In this document: piece by piece, positions 63,863-64,000 of the stretch
How the letters are laid out: each line of letters begins with the position of its first letter
Numbering within the stretch: the first letter of the stretch is position 1
Source of the DNA: Hygrocybe punicea
Taxonomy: Eukaryota; Basidiomycota; Agaricomycetes; Agaricales; Hygrophoraceae
DNA: 64,000 bases
Assembly: GCA_963556145.1 (NCBI GenBank)
Contig: OY744465.1
Span: 4,526,001-4,590,000, forward strand
Direction: 5' to 3'
Program-made: the position numbers and the translations under genes
Notes under the pieces: model-generated
Database searches by the model: none
Seen by the model: only the letters and a program-made list of their open reading frames with translations
What the model was told of the DNA's origin: nothing

Positions 63863-64000
63863 CAGATGGGAGTGAGGGCCCCCAGCCCACGTGGTTCACG
63901 GTCTAGACCACATTTGGACCAAAACCGAACTGATGTCAACGGTTTAGAGCACTTTACACTGAGGTGATGATTCCTAGCAGAATCCAATCGGAATCTGATT

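Larger units (their letters stand above)
59466..64000. mobile_element. hAT element, GGTTCGG class, right end beyond window
   Basis: Begins TAGTGTTGGGGAAGTTTGG after DIRS sequence (candidate 8-bp target GTGCAGAG at 59458-59465). The subterminal region has AACCGAAAC/GGTTTCGG motifs. The interior has a CAC/ACC/ATG triplet array (59850-59960), an intron-like segment on the plus strand (GTATGTTTT near 60083 to ATAACAG near 60130), and a diverged palindrome at 63809-63862. The complete hAT at 60352-63677 is nested in it. The right terminus is not in the window. Confidence 0.65.

Overview
The window is nuclear DNA of a filamentous fungus, most likely a mushroom-forming basidiomycete (Agaricomycete). 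The reasons are very short introns of about 42 to 60 nt with GT-AG ends and CTAAC/CTAAT branch sites, an alpha-kinase gene of the type expanded in Agaricomycetes, a fungal ribosomal protein gene, and a dense mix of basidiomycete-type transposons (Tf1-like chromovirus, Copia, DIRS-like tyrosine-recombinase element, LINE ORF1, RepHel Helitron, Tc1/mariner, several hAT elements, foldback and TRIM elements). Species cannot be assigned from sequence alone.

Layout. 1-670: the end of a hAT MITE inserted in a broken DIRS-like gag. 1194-2513: an integrase-like gene missing its 5' part. 2618-7010: an alpha-kinase gene on the minus strand whose first intron holds a 1.7 kb TRIM-type LTR element (5065-6760); a CT-rich minisatellite (7089-7990) lies just upstream of its start. 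8135-17987: two degraded Copia copies, one broken by a hAT MITE that is itself broken by a second TRIM, plus a LINE ORF1 remnant and a third TRIM-like element. 18204-25229: an intact, apparently very young Ty3/Gypsy chromovirus with identical 555-bp LTRs, a 5-bp target duplication, Gag, Pol and an unusual spliced antisense gene with a Zn2Cys6-type cysteine pattern. 25.8-32.4 kb: a small island of host-type genes, namely an intact six-exon RPL17 and two divergently arranged multi-exon genes of unknown function. 33-35 kb: a duplicated segment carrying a non-autonomous hAT. 35.5-56.8 kb: one decayed Helitron (RepHel plus a C-terminal protease-like region) split by a 2.9 kb two-gene Tc1/mariner element, two hAT elements, a probable solo LTR, and a 7.7 kb giant inverted-repeat (foldback) element that carries another hAT. 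56.8-64 kb: a DIRS-like tyrosine recombinase and RNase H fragment split by hAT elements, one of them a nearly complete autonomous hAT (60352-63677) nested in another hAT.

The most unusual signals are these: (1) the antisense spliced Zn2Cys6-like gene between pol and the 3' LTR of the chromovirus, together with an 11-nt self-priming match; (2) a palindrome (arms CCTCGCGA/TCGCGAGG around TCAATTGA) shared by six hAT elements whose ends fall into two different subterminal-repeat classes; (3) a two-gene Tc1/mariner element; (4) the giant foldback; (5) a strong recurrent pattern in which in-frame stops of old element genes sit where Arg is expected, as CGA to TGA changes would give. Coordinates of insertions are supported by target-site duplications read directly from the sequence; family names come from motif recognition without database searches.
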